This document shows, piece by piece, positions 7,232 through 14,575 of a stretch of 21,981 nucleotides of DNA. Made by a program: the position numbers and the translations under genes. Under the pieces are notes generated by a model. It did no database searches. It was not told the origin of the DNA and saw nothing but the letters and a program-made list of their open reading frames with translations. The stretch comes from a virus. Every line of letters begins with the position of its first letter. The first letter of the stretch is position 1. The stretch lies in the IMG/VR virus record IMGVR_UViG_3300042459_000829, positions 1-21,981 of that record, one strand, 5' to 3'.

Positions 7232-8152
7232 ATGCAAGAGATAGACATTCAACAAGAAAATTCTGCACCTAGTCCAAAGGCCAAAAAAGCGGCTTCGGTT
7301 AAACCAGAGGTCTCTGTACCAAATCAATTAGGACTAAAGAGTATTCCATTATCATTTCTACCAAGTCAGGGAAAATATTATCTTCCTGGATTTGAACTTT
7401 CAATTAGGTCTGCCACTGTTGCAGAAATTCGTCATTGGTCAACCATTGATGAAAATGACTTATTGTCAGTAGACGACCAATTAAACTATATTTTAGAACG
7501 TTGTGCAACTGTAACAATTGATGGAGTTCCAGCGAGTTGGAAAGAAATCTTGGAAATTGATAGATTCTATATTATATTTAGAATACAAGAGTTAACTTTC
7601 CCAAATGGAGAAAACTATATTCCTCATAAGTTTGAATGTGCATGCGATGAAAACGAGCCATACAGTGAAAAGAAACCTATTTCAAGTTCAATGCTGAGTG
7701 CATTTGATTTTCCAGAAGAGCTTGAAGTTTTTTATTCTGAAGAGCTTAAAGCATATCGAGTAGAATCAGAAAAACTTAATACTTCATTTAATCTATTTTT
7801 ACCTACCCTAGGTACAATGCAAAAACTTAGAGATATTGTCTTAGATATTAATCGAGCCGGTAAAAAAATAGATAAGGCTTTCTTAAAAGTAGTTCCATAC
7901 TTGATTGGAGATTGGGACAGTCTTACCCCACAGACGTTTTCTGCACTAAATGAAGAGTCTTTGACTTGGCATATTAACAAATTTACATTTATTACTAAAT
8001 TTGCAGATGCTATCCAAAAATCTAAAAAACAGATTTTAAAGGATGACTGCCCTAAATGTGGAGCCAAAATAGAATCAAGAATTTTTTTGGACTCCAGCTT
8101 CACTGTCAAAGATCTTTTCCTTATTTCAGCTGGATTTAGTGAACTTGTTTGA
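7232..8152 (+). CDS. Baseplate assembly protein, T4 gp26-like
   Basis: This 306-aa protein follows the pattern of the T4 baseplate gp26 family: a disordered N-terminus (1-35), then FLPSQGKYY (42-50) and a beta strand with LSIRSATVAEI, a stretch around an ILEIDRFYIIFRI motif (about 108-120), and cysteine pairs. The Cys residues are CxC (C136, C138) and CPKC (C273, C276), a likely zinc-binding set as often seen in phage members of this family. T4 gp26 is about 208 aa, so this is longer. Gp26 works in assembly of the baseplate hub. It overlaps the next small gene by 14 bp in the +1 frame. Family recognition is from memory of the sequence pattern, not from a profile search. Confidence 0.6.
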   Translation: MQEIDIQQENSAPSPKAKKAASVKPEVSVPNQLGLKSIPLSFLPSQGKYYLPGFELSIRSATVAEIRHWSTIDENDLLSVDDQLNYILERCATVTIDGVPASWKEILEIDRFYIIFRIQELTFPNGENYIPHKFECACDENEPYSEKKPISSSMLSAFDFPEELEVFYSEELKAYRVESEKLNTSFNLFLPTLGTMQKLRDIVLDINRAGKKIDKAFLKVVPYLIGDWDSLTPQTFSALNEESLTWHINKFTFITKFADAIQKSKKQILKDDCPKCGAKIESRIFLDSSFTVKDLFLISAGFSELV

Positions 8153-8327
8153 GACTAACAAGTTCTTGGCGGTGAAGCTGAATCAACCATTGGACCAATT
8201 GTATTCGCTTCCATTTTATGAATATTCAATCTACTTAACTATTATTAATAAACAAATAGAAGAATCTAACGCTAGAATTCTAGCTGAACAGGATGAATTA
8301 TTGAATCTACCGGGAAGACTTGCATAA
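8139..8327 (+). CDS. Small protein overlapping the gp26-like gene; possible tail/baseplate assembly partner
   Basis: This 62-aa protein starts at GTG 8139 inside the end of the gp26-like gene, in the +1 frame with a 14-bp overlap. A TTG at 8145 is the only alternative start nearby. The sequence (LYSLPFYEYSIYLTIINK, then QIEESNARI) is helical and resembles the short second chaperone reading frames that follow tail-assembly chaperones, which often carry an 'LP-x-YE' motif. In such systems the second frame can be reached by ribosomal frameshifting. No clear slippery sequence is visible (the codons are CTT GTT TGA), so coupled initiation is more likely. Confidence 0.6.
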   Translation: MNLFETNKFLAVKLNQPLDQLYSLPFYEYSIYLTIINKQIEESNARILAEQDELLNLPGRLA

Positions 8328-8349
8328 TTTGGTTTTACTGGATATTTCG

Positions 8350-8359
8350 ATAAATAACA
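8350..8359 (+). promoter_or_regulatory. Candidate late-type promoter box (ATAAATAACA)
   Basis: ATAAATAACA lies in the 44-bp gap between genes, with TAAATA starting 21 bp before the ATG at 8372. It shares ATAAATAA with the boxes at 4921, 11895, 15652 and 19883. No Shine-Dalgarno sequence and no clear -35 accompany it. Confidence 0.4.
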
Positions 8360-8371
8360 AAAAGCAGTTTA

Positions 8372-9505
8372 ATGAGCGGTCTATATTTAGAACTAGGAGC
8401 ACTTAATCCAACCCTGAAAACCACTGGGCAAAGCGTTCCAAATTTAATGGATTTAATGCAGCCCGAAGGGTTTGTACCAGATTTAAATTTGGCAGAGTCT
8501 GTTTCTACAGCAAGTTCTCCATTGAGTCCTGCTACTGAAAAAACTTTACCTGCCGGTCAATCTGCTATAGTTAATTCCGATGAAATTTTATCAGGTCTTT
8601 CTGATACCCTATCAACTCTTTCTGAAAGACTACCTAAACCTAACTCAACTGTAAATAATTCAACGCTAAATACAGTAAATAATTCACTGTCAATTACAAG
8701 TGATCTTGTAAAGATTGAACCAAAGAAAGTTGAATTATCAATAAAGGATGTTGCCGCTCTAGAAGATCTTATCAAAAATATTTCTAGCGCAAAGGAGGAA
8801 TCTACTAAAACTACCCCAGACGTTGTTTCAACTAAGGCTCTAACTACTGTTCCAGAAGAGACAGTTTCAAATAAACCCAAAGTAAGCTTAGATTTATTTA
8901 GAACTGCATTAAGTCAACAAGAAAATCAGCTCGAAGCTGACGTTAATTCTATTATAGCATCAGGTGGAGATTTATCGACTATATTTAAAACCGATGTAGT
9001 TAGCGCAACCGGCTCTGCTGCTGGAGGAGAATTGTCAAATACATTTAGTAAAGGTATTACGTCAGCAGTTGAAGAATTTGAAAGAACTGCCGAAATTGAA
9101 AAAACTAAACGAGAAGCACAAACAACAGCGACTCTTAGCTCAAACGACCCAGCCGCAATTTTATCCTTAATTAGTAATCCGTTAGCTCCTGCTAAAGAAG
9201 TCGAGCCGCCGACATTTAATAAAGCAATTGCACAGGGTCTCACAGATGTAGCCGAGTCTAATTCAAAGATCGTATCTCAAACCAATATTGTTAATCAAGC
9301 AGCCTCTACTTCTCCAGTTCAACCTCAGCCTAAACCAATAGAAGAGGTTACACCAAATCAGCCACAACCAAACCAAGCTGCAACTGCCGATGGAATGCAA
9401 CCTAATACAGTTTCCGTAAATTCTGGAGATCCAGCCTTAGCCGGATATATGTTACAGATGCTAAATATTCTAAAGTCAGGTCAATTAAAAGTTAAAATCT
9501 CATAA
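8372..9505 (+). CDS. Low-complexity, probably disordered protein in virion block
   Basis: This 377-aa protein is dominated by Ser, Thr, Pro, Ala and Val with Asn runs (for example NSTVNNSTLNTVNNS near 90-105) and Pro/Gln tracts near 310-350 (PVQPQPKPIEE, NQPQPNQ). Only short segments look structured: a helix near 120-140, a helical piece near 210-245, and the C-terminal 35 residues (AGYMLQMLNILKSGQ). Function is not recognised. The ordered C-terminus could be a binding peptide with a long flexible arm, as in some scaffold or tail proteins. Its stop is 2 bp before the next ATG (TAATAATG). Confidence 0.7.
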   Translation: MSGLYLELGALNPTLKTTGQSVPNLMDLMQPEGFVPDLNLAESVSTASSPLSPATEKTLPAGQSAIVNSDEILSGLSDTLSTLSERLPKPNSTVNNSTLNTVNNSLSITSDLVKIEPKKVELSIKDVAALEDLIKNISSAKEESTKTTPDVVSTKALTTVPEETVSNKPKVSLDLFRTALSQQENQLEADVNSIIASGGDLSTIFKTDVVSATGSAAGGELSNTFSKGITSAVEEFERTAEIEKTKREAQTTATLSSNDPAAILSLISNPLAPAKEVEPPTFNKAIAQGLTDVAESNSKIVSQTNIVNQAASTSPVQPQPKPIEEVTPNQPQPNQAATADGMQPNTVSVNSGDPALAGYMLQMLNILKSGQLKVKIS

Positions 9506-9507
9506 TA

Positions 9508-9732
9508 ATGGAAGTACCTATTAATATTAAAACCGAAGCCAAACTTATAGTTTCAGAATATTCTCAAATATTTGAAGAGCTTGAAAAACTTGAAATGCTG
9601 GCTTCTAGTCTAGAATTACAAAAAGACCTTTTGCTAAGCAGATTGGAAACACTAAGAGAGCGTGAGCATGTGTTAATAGATAATATAGGAGAGGTCGATG
9701 CAAAAATTACATTAGAATCTCTTCTATCGTAA
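9508..9732 (+). CDS. Short coiled-coil protein
   Basis: This 74-aa protein has a long amphipathic helix across about residues 14-62 with Leu/Ile spacing typical of a coiled coil (IFEELEKLEMLASSLELQK, then LLSRLETLRE). It has no Cys and no membrane segment. It lies 2 bp after the disordered protein and 25 bp before the 698-aa protein. It is probably a small structural or assembly oligomer. The family is not recognised. Confidence 0.7.
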   Translation: MEVPINIKTEAKLIVSEYSQIFEELEKLEMLASSLELQKDLLLSRLETLREREHVLIDNIGEVDAKITLESLLS

Positions 9733-9757
9733 TTATAAAAATTAAATTGAATCACGG

Positions 9758-11854
9758 ATGCAGTCTAGATTTATAAAATTAACCGATTATTGTTTACTGG
9801 AATATCAGTATGAATCATTATCGCCGGCAAGTCCGATTTTAATTAATTCTCCGTTCTATGCATTAACATTAGGCGAGGGAGAGATTTACCTATACAACCC
9901 AGATTCAGCACTATATGAAACTGGAAACATTAAAGATTTGACTGCAGTTCCGCTGTCAACTAATAGCGGGCGATTTGTTTATTTAGACTCAGAAGATTCT
10001 CCAAACTATACAGAATATGCAATTAGTAAAGTTCCTGGAGCGTCTGAAACATTAATTCCAGCTGGATCAATTATTGCAGATCGAGTAAGATTCCATTTTG
10101 CATCTGGTTTTCAATTTGATGACTTTTCTAGCCTTGTACTATCAATTAGACAAGATATGAATAATGGTAATGCTTTAATACTAGCAAACATACTAATTAA
10201 TTCAACTACACTTGGTGATGTTTTATTATTTGCAACCAGACCAATGATTATTGGTAATGCAATGTACGACCGATATATTGATATAATTGTACCATCTATT
10301 AAAAATATGGATGAGCAATTCTATACTTCACCAAATCCAGCGATTACTTTTGAATATAAAGCAACAACCGTTACGGTAAATGGCACGGCAACTGGTGTAG
10401 GTTTAGTTAAAAACAATCCAATTACAGTTAATCTATTTGAATGTAAAGAGGGCCCAGCCTTTAATACAGCAGACGAGGTTTATTCAACATATGATGTAAA
10501 TCAAGCATATGTCGCTCAAGTAAGTCAAGCAAATGAATTTGATTTAATTGGTGCTAAAATTAGAGAAGCATTAGATGGAGATTATATTGAATTTAATGCA
10601 ACCTGGAATGAAGGTTTCCCAGAAGAATTTATTGGTATACTTGAAAAACGTACTGGACAATCTTGGATAATCTTTCACCAGCTTACAATATTTGAACAAA
10701 TTGGCTCATCATTTATTAAAAGTGGTGACGCAACATTCTTTCAAGAAAGTAATTTTGATGAACCTCTAATTTATAGACCAATTTTAAAAAATGCAAATGA
10801 GGCAGTTAGCATGGCAATTGACTATTCAGTTAGATTAGTTAATAGAACAACAAACGAACAAATTATTAGAACTGGATCTCTAGTAGTAGTTAATCCAAAT
10901 AAGTATGGAAAATCTTTAAGTAAACTTGAATTGGCAGATAAACCAAATTCTAATAGAATTAATAACTTAATTATTACTAAAGTTACAGATTCACTTAAAG
11001 TATACAATGAAACTGAAGCAAACCGCTCAGCTACTTCGACTAATCAGGCGGCTTTAGCAGTTCAATCAGTTGAAACAGTGCCTCAAATTGAAATCCGAAC
11101 TGTTACCGAATACGTTCCAGTATTATTTTCAAATAATAGCATTTTATTAGCGGAAAGCAGTAAAATGACTGGAAGTGGTCAAAACACTGAAGTTGCATAT
11201 GGTCAAGGTTTACTTTCTATTATAGTAAGTCCATTTGATAATGTTTTTAAATTTAAAGTAAAACAAGAAAAATTAAATACTTCAGGTAATCCTGTAATTA
11301 GAACAGTTGATCTTACACAATTTTCATCATTTGAATTAGTTTTTGGAACAGATAATTCAAGAGTTACTGTTAAAAATACTACTAAACAGTCTGAAGTTAA
11401 TTCTGATCTTGGAGAAATTCTATTTAAGTTTGATGTAGCAACAACGTCTAAGATTCTTATGTTAGAAGATACAAAATTCTATATTGTATCGGTAGGAAGT
11501 GACGGCACCCGAACTGCCCTATACACAGGAAAATGGTATAAGCCAGACGGAGCAACTGAGGCAACTACTCAAAACACAGCAGAGGAAACTAGAATTAAAG
11601 CTGAAGAAACTTTAAGAAAGAGACTTGACGAGCTTTCTACTTTAGTTGATCAGCTTAGGGATGAAAATGCAAACCTTAGAAAAAATAGTATTAAGTACCA
11701 AACTTCTCAGGCATCAAACTCAACGTCAGATACTGCGCCAGATTCTAACCCAATCAGACAAGTTAAACCACTCTCGACTGGATATGGAAGGTCCTTAGGT
11801 AGACCTGGATCAGGCGGGAGATTTACCGGAGATGATATAACGACTCAATTCTAA
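9758..11854 (+). CDS. Large beta-rich virion-like protein with C-terminal coiled coil and Gly/Arg tail
   Basis: This 698-aa protein is not recognised. About residues 1-600 are beta-rich, with alternating hydrophobic strands and many Asn/Thr/Ser turns; there are no enzymatic motifs. A charged helix follows at about 608-648 (EETRIKAEETLRKRLDELS), predicted coiled coil, then a disordered tail ending in a Gly/Arg/Ser-rich stretch (SLGRPGSGGRFTGDD). The size and composition suit a tail, baseplate or neck structural protein, possibly oligomeric through the coiled coil. It does not look like the T4 hub gp27 or gp29 by eye. The A/T-rich start region (TATAAAAATTAAATT at 9734-9748) contains a weak late-box-like sequence. 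Confidence 0.75.
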   Translation: MQSRFIKLTDYCLLEYQYESLSPASPILINSPFYALTLGEGEIYLYNPDSALYETGNIKDLTAVPLSTNSGRFVYLDSEDSPNYTEYAISKVPGASETLIPAGSIIADRVRFHFASGFQFDDFSSLVLSIRQDMNNGNALILANILINSTTLGDVLLFATRPMIIGNAMYDRYIDIIVPSIKNMDEQFYTSPNPAITFEYKATTVTVNGTATGVGLVKNNPITVNLFECKEGPAFNTADEVYSTYDVNQAYVAQVSQANEFDLIGAKIREALDGDYIEFNATWNEGFPEEFIGILEKRTGQSWIIFHQLTIFEQIGSSFIKSGDATFFQESNFDEPLIYRPILKNANEAVSMAIDYSVRLVNRTTNEQIIRTGSLVVVNPNKYGKSLSKLELADKPNSNRINNLIITKVTDSLKVYNETEANRSATSTNQAALAVQSVETVPQIEIRTVTEYVPVLFSNNSILLAESSKMTGSGQNTEVAYGQGLLSIIVSPFDNVFKFKVKQEKLNTSGNPVIRTVDLTQFSSFELVFGTDNSRVTVKNTTKQSEVNSDLGEILFKFDVATTSKILMLEDTKFYIVSVGSDGTRTALYTGKWYKPDGATEATTQNTAEETRIKAEETLRKRLDELSTLVDQLRDENANLRKNSIKYQTSQASNSTSDTAPDSNPIRQVKPLSTGYGRSLGRPGSGGRFTGDDITTQF

Positions 11855-11894
11855 TCAATTACAATAATCCAGTGAATCGCTATATAAGGCACAG

Positions 11895-11904
11895 ATAAAT
11901 AATA
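11895..11904 (+). promoter_or_regulatory. Candidate late-type promoter box (ATAAATAATA)
   Basis: GATAAATAATA lies in a 68-bp gene-free gap; TAAATA starts 27 bp before the ATG at 11923. It is the cleanest intergenic copy of the repeated box, and the gene behind it ends in a strong terminator, so it may drive a single-gene transcript. Confidence 0.45.
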
Positions 11905-11922
11905 AAAAATAGATCGTCTATA

Positions 11923-13587
11923 ATGAACGACTTAACAAAAAACTTAATCAAAGAATTAAAAGCAGCACAAGCTGTATCTGAAAGCAGAATGCTACAGATG
12001 TTCGTCGCTGGCGTTGAGGCCAACGTTAATGCTTCTGGCAACATCGAGCAAGCTCTAGCCGATCTAGCTGAAGTTAGTGAAAAACTACAAAATACTGAAC
12101 TTGATGCAATCGTTAAGAAATTTAACGAAATGTCAAATACTCCAGCTAAAAAATTAAAAATGATCGAAAACGGCGCAGCAGTTCTTCCAAAGATTGCTCA
12201 AATTAAAGAATCTGCAGCATATGCAGACCCTATTTTTAGAACAGTTGTTTTAGGTCTTGAAAAAGCAGTAACTGTAAATTCTGAGCCAATCGTGGTAGAA
12301 TCAGTTATTACTAAACTTGCACCATTTTCGTTTGACTCTACTGTTAAGTCAGTGGTTGCTGAATTAACTAAATATGTATCAGAAAATCGTGCAACTATTG
12401 CAATCTTCAATACAATAGCAGATTTAAAGAAAGCACCAAACGCATATTATGCAAAAGTTTGCGAAAAACTAGAAGGAGCAATTCTTGAAGGTAGAACTTC
12501 AGTTGATGCTTTAACTATGATTTTAGCAGAAGCTACTGCTCAACCAGTTATCAAAAATCTTCTTAATAGACTTTCACAATTTGAATCTTCTCAAAACGGA
12601 GGATTTAATTTAGGTTCAGGTAATAGCTCAACTAAAATTAATCCAGTAGTTGGAGTTTATACTAGAACTGCAAACGGAGTTAGAGTTTTAATCGAGAATC
12701 ATATTATTGATATGAATGGTGAAGAAGAAGCCGAAATGGTTCCCTTCTCATCTCTTCCACAAGAAGACGAGTTTACTCAAACTGCAAAAGCTTACACTGA
12801 TTTAGGTTTTAAACCTACTGAACATGGTGTAGAAGCTAAAGGTAAAGCAAATACTATTGCATTTAAAGTTTCTCCAGAAGGAGAAGTTTCATTTGAAATC
12901 AATGGTAAAGTTGCAGAAGACTTAAATAGCTCTGAAATTTACAAAACTTTAGTTGTTGAAACTATTTCATTTAAACAAAATGTTGCAAAGATTTTAGAAA
13001 ATGCAAATATGATTGCTCAATTTGAATTCGTTCAACGCTTTGTTACTGAAGGTGCTCAAAGTTATGCTATTAATACTGAAAAATCTGGTATTTTTGTTTT
13101 AGACAGACAAGGTCTTAAGAAATATGATACGTTAGGCTTCCATAAATATGTTGCTGAAACATTTAAGTATGACGTAAGCGATATGTTTGCAATTCAACTT
13201 TCAGAAAGACAAGAATTTATTAAAAGCGTTAACGAAAGAAAATCTGCAATCCAAGCTGATATTGCAAAATTAGAAGAATCTATCTCTCAACTAGATTCAG
13301 TAATTGCAGAAGCAGATGAAGAAACTCAAGATCAATTGGAAACTCTTAAACATACAATTAATTCAAGTATTGTAGGTCTTAAGGATGAATATCTTTCGTT
13401 AGACGATAGTTTAGAAACTGATCCTATGTTAGGTTCAAACGGTTCTAAATACGGAATCGGCGATAAAGTAATGCATAATGGTGAACCTGTTGAAATTAGC
13501 GGAGTTACTGCAGATGGTTTATATCAATTAAGCAATGGCGAAACCGTTAAAGAGGACGAGATTATGCCAGAAGTTGAAACTATGTAA
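11923..13587 (+). CDS. Unknown protein, probably monocistronic and strongly expressed
   Basis: This 554-aa protein is not recognised. The N-terminal ~215 residues are helical repeats rich in Ala, Glu and Lys. A Gly/Ser/Asn linker follows (about 222-240), then a mixed alpha/beta central region (about 240-430), a charged coiled coil (about 437-475, with ERKSAIQADIAKLEESISQ) and a small C-terminal beta domain with KYGIGDKVMHNGEPV, then SNGETVKEDEI, which looks SH3-like. Residues 8-11 (LIKE) could be a cleavage-type L/I-x-E site but are not conclusive. It has a late-type box upstream and a strong terminator 27 bp downstream. Its first ~200 bases use more C/G-ending codons than the neighbours, consistent with high expression. 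It could be an internal head or core protein. Confidence 0.8.
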   Translation: MNDLTKNLIKELKAAQAVSESRMLQMFVAGVEANVNASGNIEQALADLAEVSEKLQNTELDAIVKKFNEMSNTPAKKLKMIENGAAVLPKIAQIKESAAYADPIFRTVVLGLEKAVTVNSEPIVVESVITKLAPFSFDSTVKSVVAELTKYVSENRATIAIFNTIADLKKAPNAYYAKVCEKLEGAILEGRTSVDALTMILAEATAQPVIKNLLNRLSQFESSQNGGFNLGSGNSSTKINPVVGVYTRTANGVRVLIENHIIDMNGEEEAEMVPFSSLPQEDEFTQTAKAYTDLGFKPTEHGVEAKGKANTIAFKVSPEGEVSFEINGKVAEDLNSSEIYKTLVVETISFKQNVAKILENANMIAQFEFVQRFVTEGAQSYAINTEKSGIFVLDRQGLKKYDTLGFHKYVAETFKYDVSDMFAIQLSERQEFIKSVNERKSAIQADIAKLEESISQLDSVIAEADEETQDQLETLKHTINSSIVGLKDEYLSLDDSLETDPMLGSNGSKYGIGDKVMHNGEPVEISGVTADGLYQLSNGETVKEDEIMPEVETM

Positions 13588-13613
13588 TTTTTTAATATTT
13601 TAAATATTTTTAG

Positions 13614-13638
13614 AGCCCGAGGTAACTCGGGCTTTTTT
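13614..13638 (+). terminator. Rho-independent terminator with GTAA tetraloop
   Basis: A perfect 8-bp stem AGCCCGAG / CTCGGGCT encloses a GTAA loop (a GNRA tetraloop in RNA), followed by a T tract. It lies 27 bp after the 554-aa gene stop and is nearly the same design as the second terminator at 14516. Confidence 0.93.
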
Positions 13639-13642
13639 ATTA

Positions 13643-13651
13643 GTATAATAA
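13643..13651 (+). promoter_or_regulatory. Candidate promoter box GTATAATAA after terminator
   Basis: GTATAATAA lies 5 bp past the terminator and 32 bp before the ATG at 13676. The same 9-mer follows the next terminator at 14563-14571. TATAAT is a classic -10 hexamer, but no good TTGACA -35 is visible; it may also be a variant of the TAAATAA box. Confidence 0.35.
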
Positions 13652-13675
13652 TCTAAACATACTTAAAGTAGTAAC

Positions 13676-14494
13676 ATGGCAAAACAGAAAACAGCAGACG
13701 TATTGATTAGTCTAGAAGAAGCTAGAGAACGCGGACTCCTAATCCATACCAAAAAAGACACACCGTATTTTAATTACAGTTTATTTGTACGTTCAGAAGA
13801 TGAAGTTAAATACAATATTAATCAAAACATCAGTAAAACTGCTACAGGCGGGGAATACTTTAGTCCATTATTTAGAACCGATTGGAATACTAATGGTCAT
13901 CAATTTCAGTTAGAAGACTTAGATCAGGAAGACGTGTGGTTAGATGCAGGTGGACATATTGGAGTGTTTGCTACTCGTTTGCTAACTCAGTTTCCAAGAA
14001 TTAAGAAAGTTTTGTCGTATGAACCTTTTCGTAATAATATTGAGTTTGCTGAACTTAATCTTGGAGAAAATGGCGTAGCTGACCGTTGTGAAATGATTGA
14101 GGCTGCACTTGTACCAAACGATGATACAAAAAATGTAGACTTCTTTTTAGCTTGGGATTCAGGTAAACACTCACTACTTCCAGTTAGAGGTCGTACTCAA
14201 GTAACAGTTCCTGCTAAAAACTTTAGCGAAGCCCTTAAAGAAGCAACCTGCTTAAAAATGGATGTAGAGGGCGCTGAATACGATTTGATTAAATCTGTAG
14301 AAGATTGGTCAAATATCAGAATTGCTATTATTGAATACCATTTCCACTATCGTAATCTTTCTAAAGGGCGTGTTGAAAAATTCAATGAAATCTTAGATAT
14401 TTTTAGAGCAAATTTTGATGACATTTATGTTTGCCCTAATGTTGAAAATACTAAAACTTGGATTACTCACTTTGCAGCAGTAAAGAGAGGTTAA
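13676..14494 (+). CDS. FkbM-type SAM-dependent methyltransferase
   Basis: This 272-aa protein has a Rossmann-fold SAM-binding core: motif I VWLDAGGHIGVF (87-98), acidic loop SYEP (114-117) and the FkbM signature LKMDVEGAEYDLI (193-205), which matches the family's K-x-DVEGAE block. FkbM enzymes are O-methyltransferases, usually acting on sugars or polyketides. An N-terminal ~85 residues precede the core and may bind the acceptor. The gene is flanked by two terminators and followed by a probable glycosyltransferase, which suggests modification of a glycan: phage DNA, virion glycoprotein or host surface sugar. The acceptor cannot be told from sequence. The start is ATG at 13676, with no Shine-Dalgarno sequence. 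Confidence 0.88.
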   Translation: MAKQKTADVLISLEEARERGLLIHTKKDTPYFNYSLFVRSEDEVKYNINQNISKTATGGEYFSPLFRTDWNTNGHQFQLEDLDQEDVWLDAGGHIGVFATRLLTQFPRIKKVLSYEPFRNNIEFAELNLGENGVADRCEMIEAALVPNDDTKNVDFFLAWDSGKHSLLPVRGRTQVTVPAKNFSEALKEATCLKMDVEGAEYDLIKSVEDWSNIRIAIIEYHFHYRNLSKGRVEKFNEILDIFRANFDDIYVCPNVENTKTWITHFAAVKRG

Positions 14495-14515
14495 TTTAAG
14501 TTGATCTAGACCTAC

Positions 14516-14540
14516 AGGCCGAGGAAACTCGGCCTTTTTT
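14516..14540 (+). terminator. Rho-independent terminator with GAAA tetraloop
   Basis: A perfect 8-bp stem AGGCCGAG / CTCGGCCT encloses a GAAA loop (GNRA), followed by a T run. It lies 21 bp after the methyltransferase stop and just before the glycosyltransferase start. Confidence 0.93.
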
Positions 14541-14562
14541 GTAATCTTATGATGAAACTATT

Positions 14563-14571
14563 GTATAATAA
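14563..14571 (+). promoter_or_regulatory. Candidate promoter box GTATAATAA that decides the next start
   Basis: This is the same GTATAATAA as at 13643, located between the terminator and the ATG at 14576. If it is a -10 element, the upstream ATGs at 14549 and 14552 would lie outside the transcript and the true start would be 14576. A TTGTAA at 14539-14544 is a weak -35 with 19-bp spacing. Confidence 0.35.
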
Positions 14572-14575
14572 AAAT

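Noticed and set aside
8650-8690. Repeated GTAAATAATTC sequence resembling the late box.
   Set aside because: It encodes the VNNS repeats of the low-complexity protein; both copies are in frame within the gene, so codon repetition explains them.
13588-13675. Possible tRNA or small RNA in the gap around the terminator.
   Set aside because: No cloverleaf, no TTCGA T-loop and no further stem beyond the terminator hairpin could be seen.
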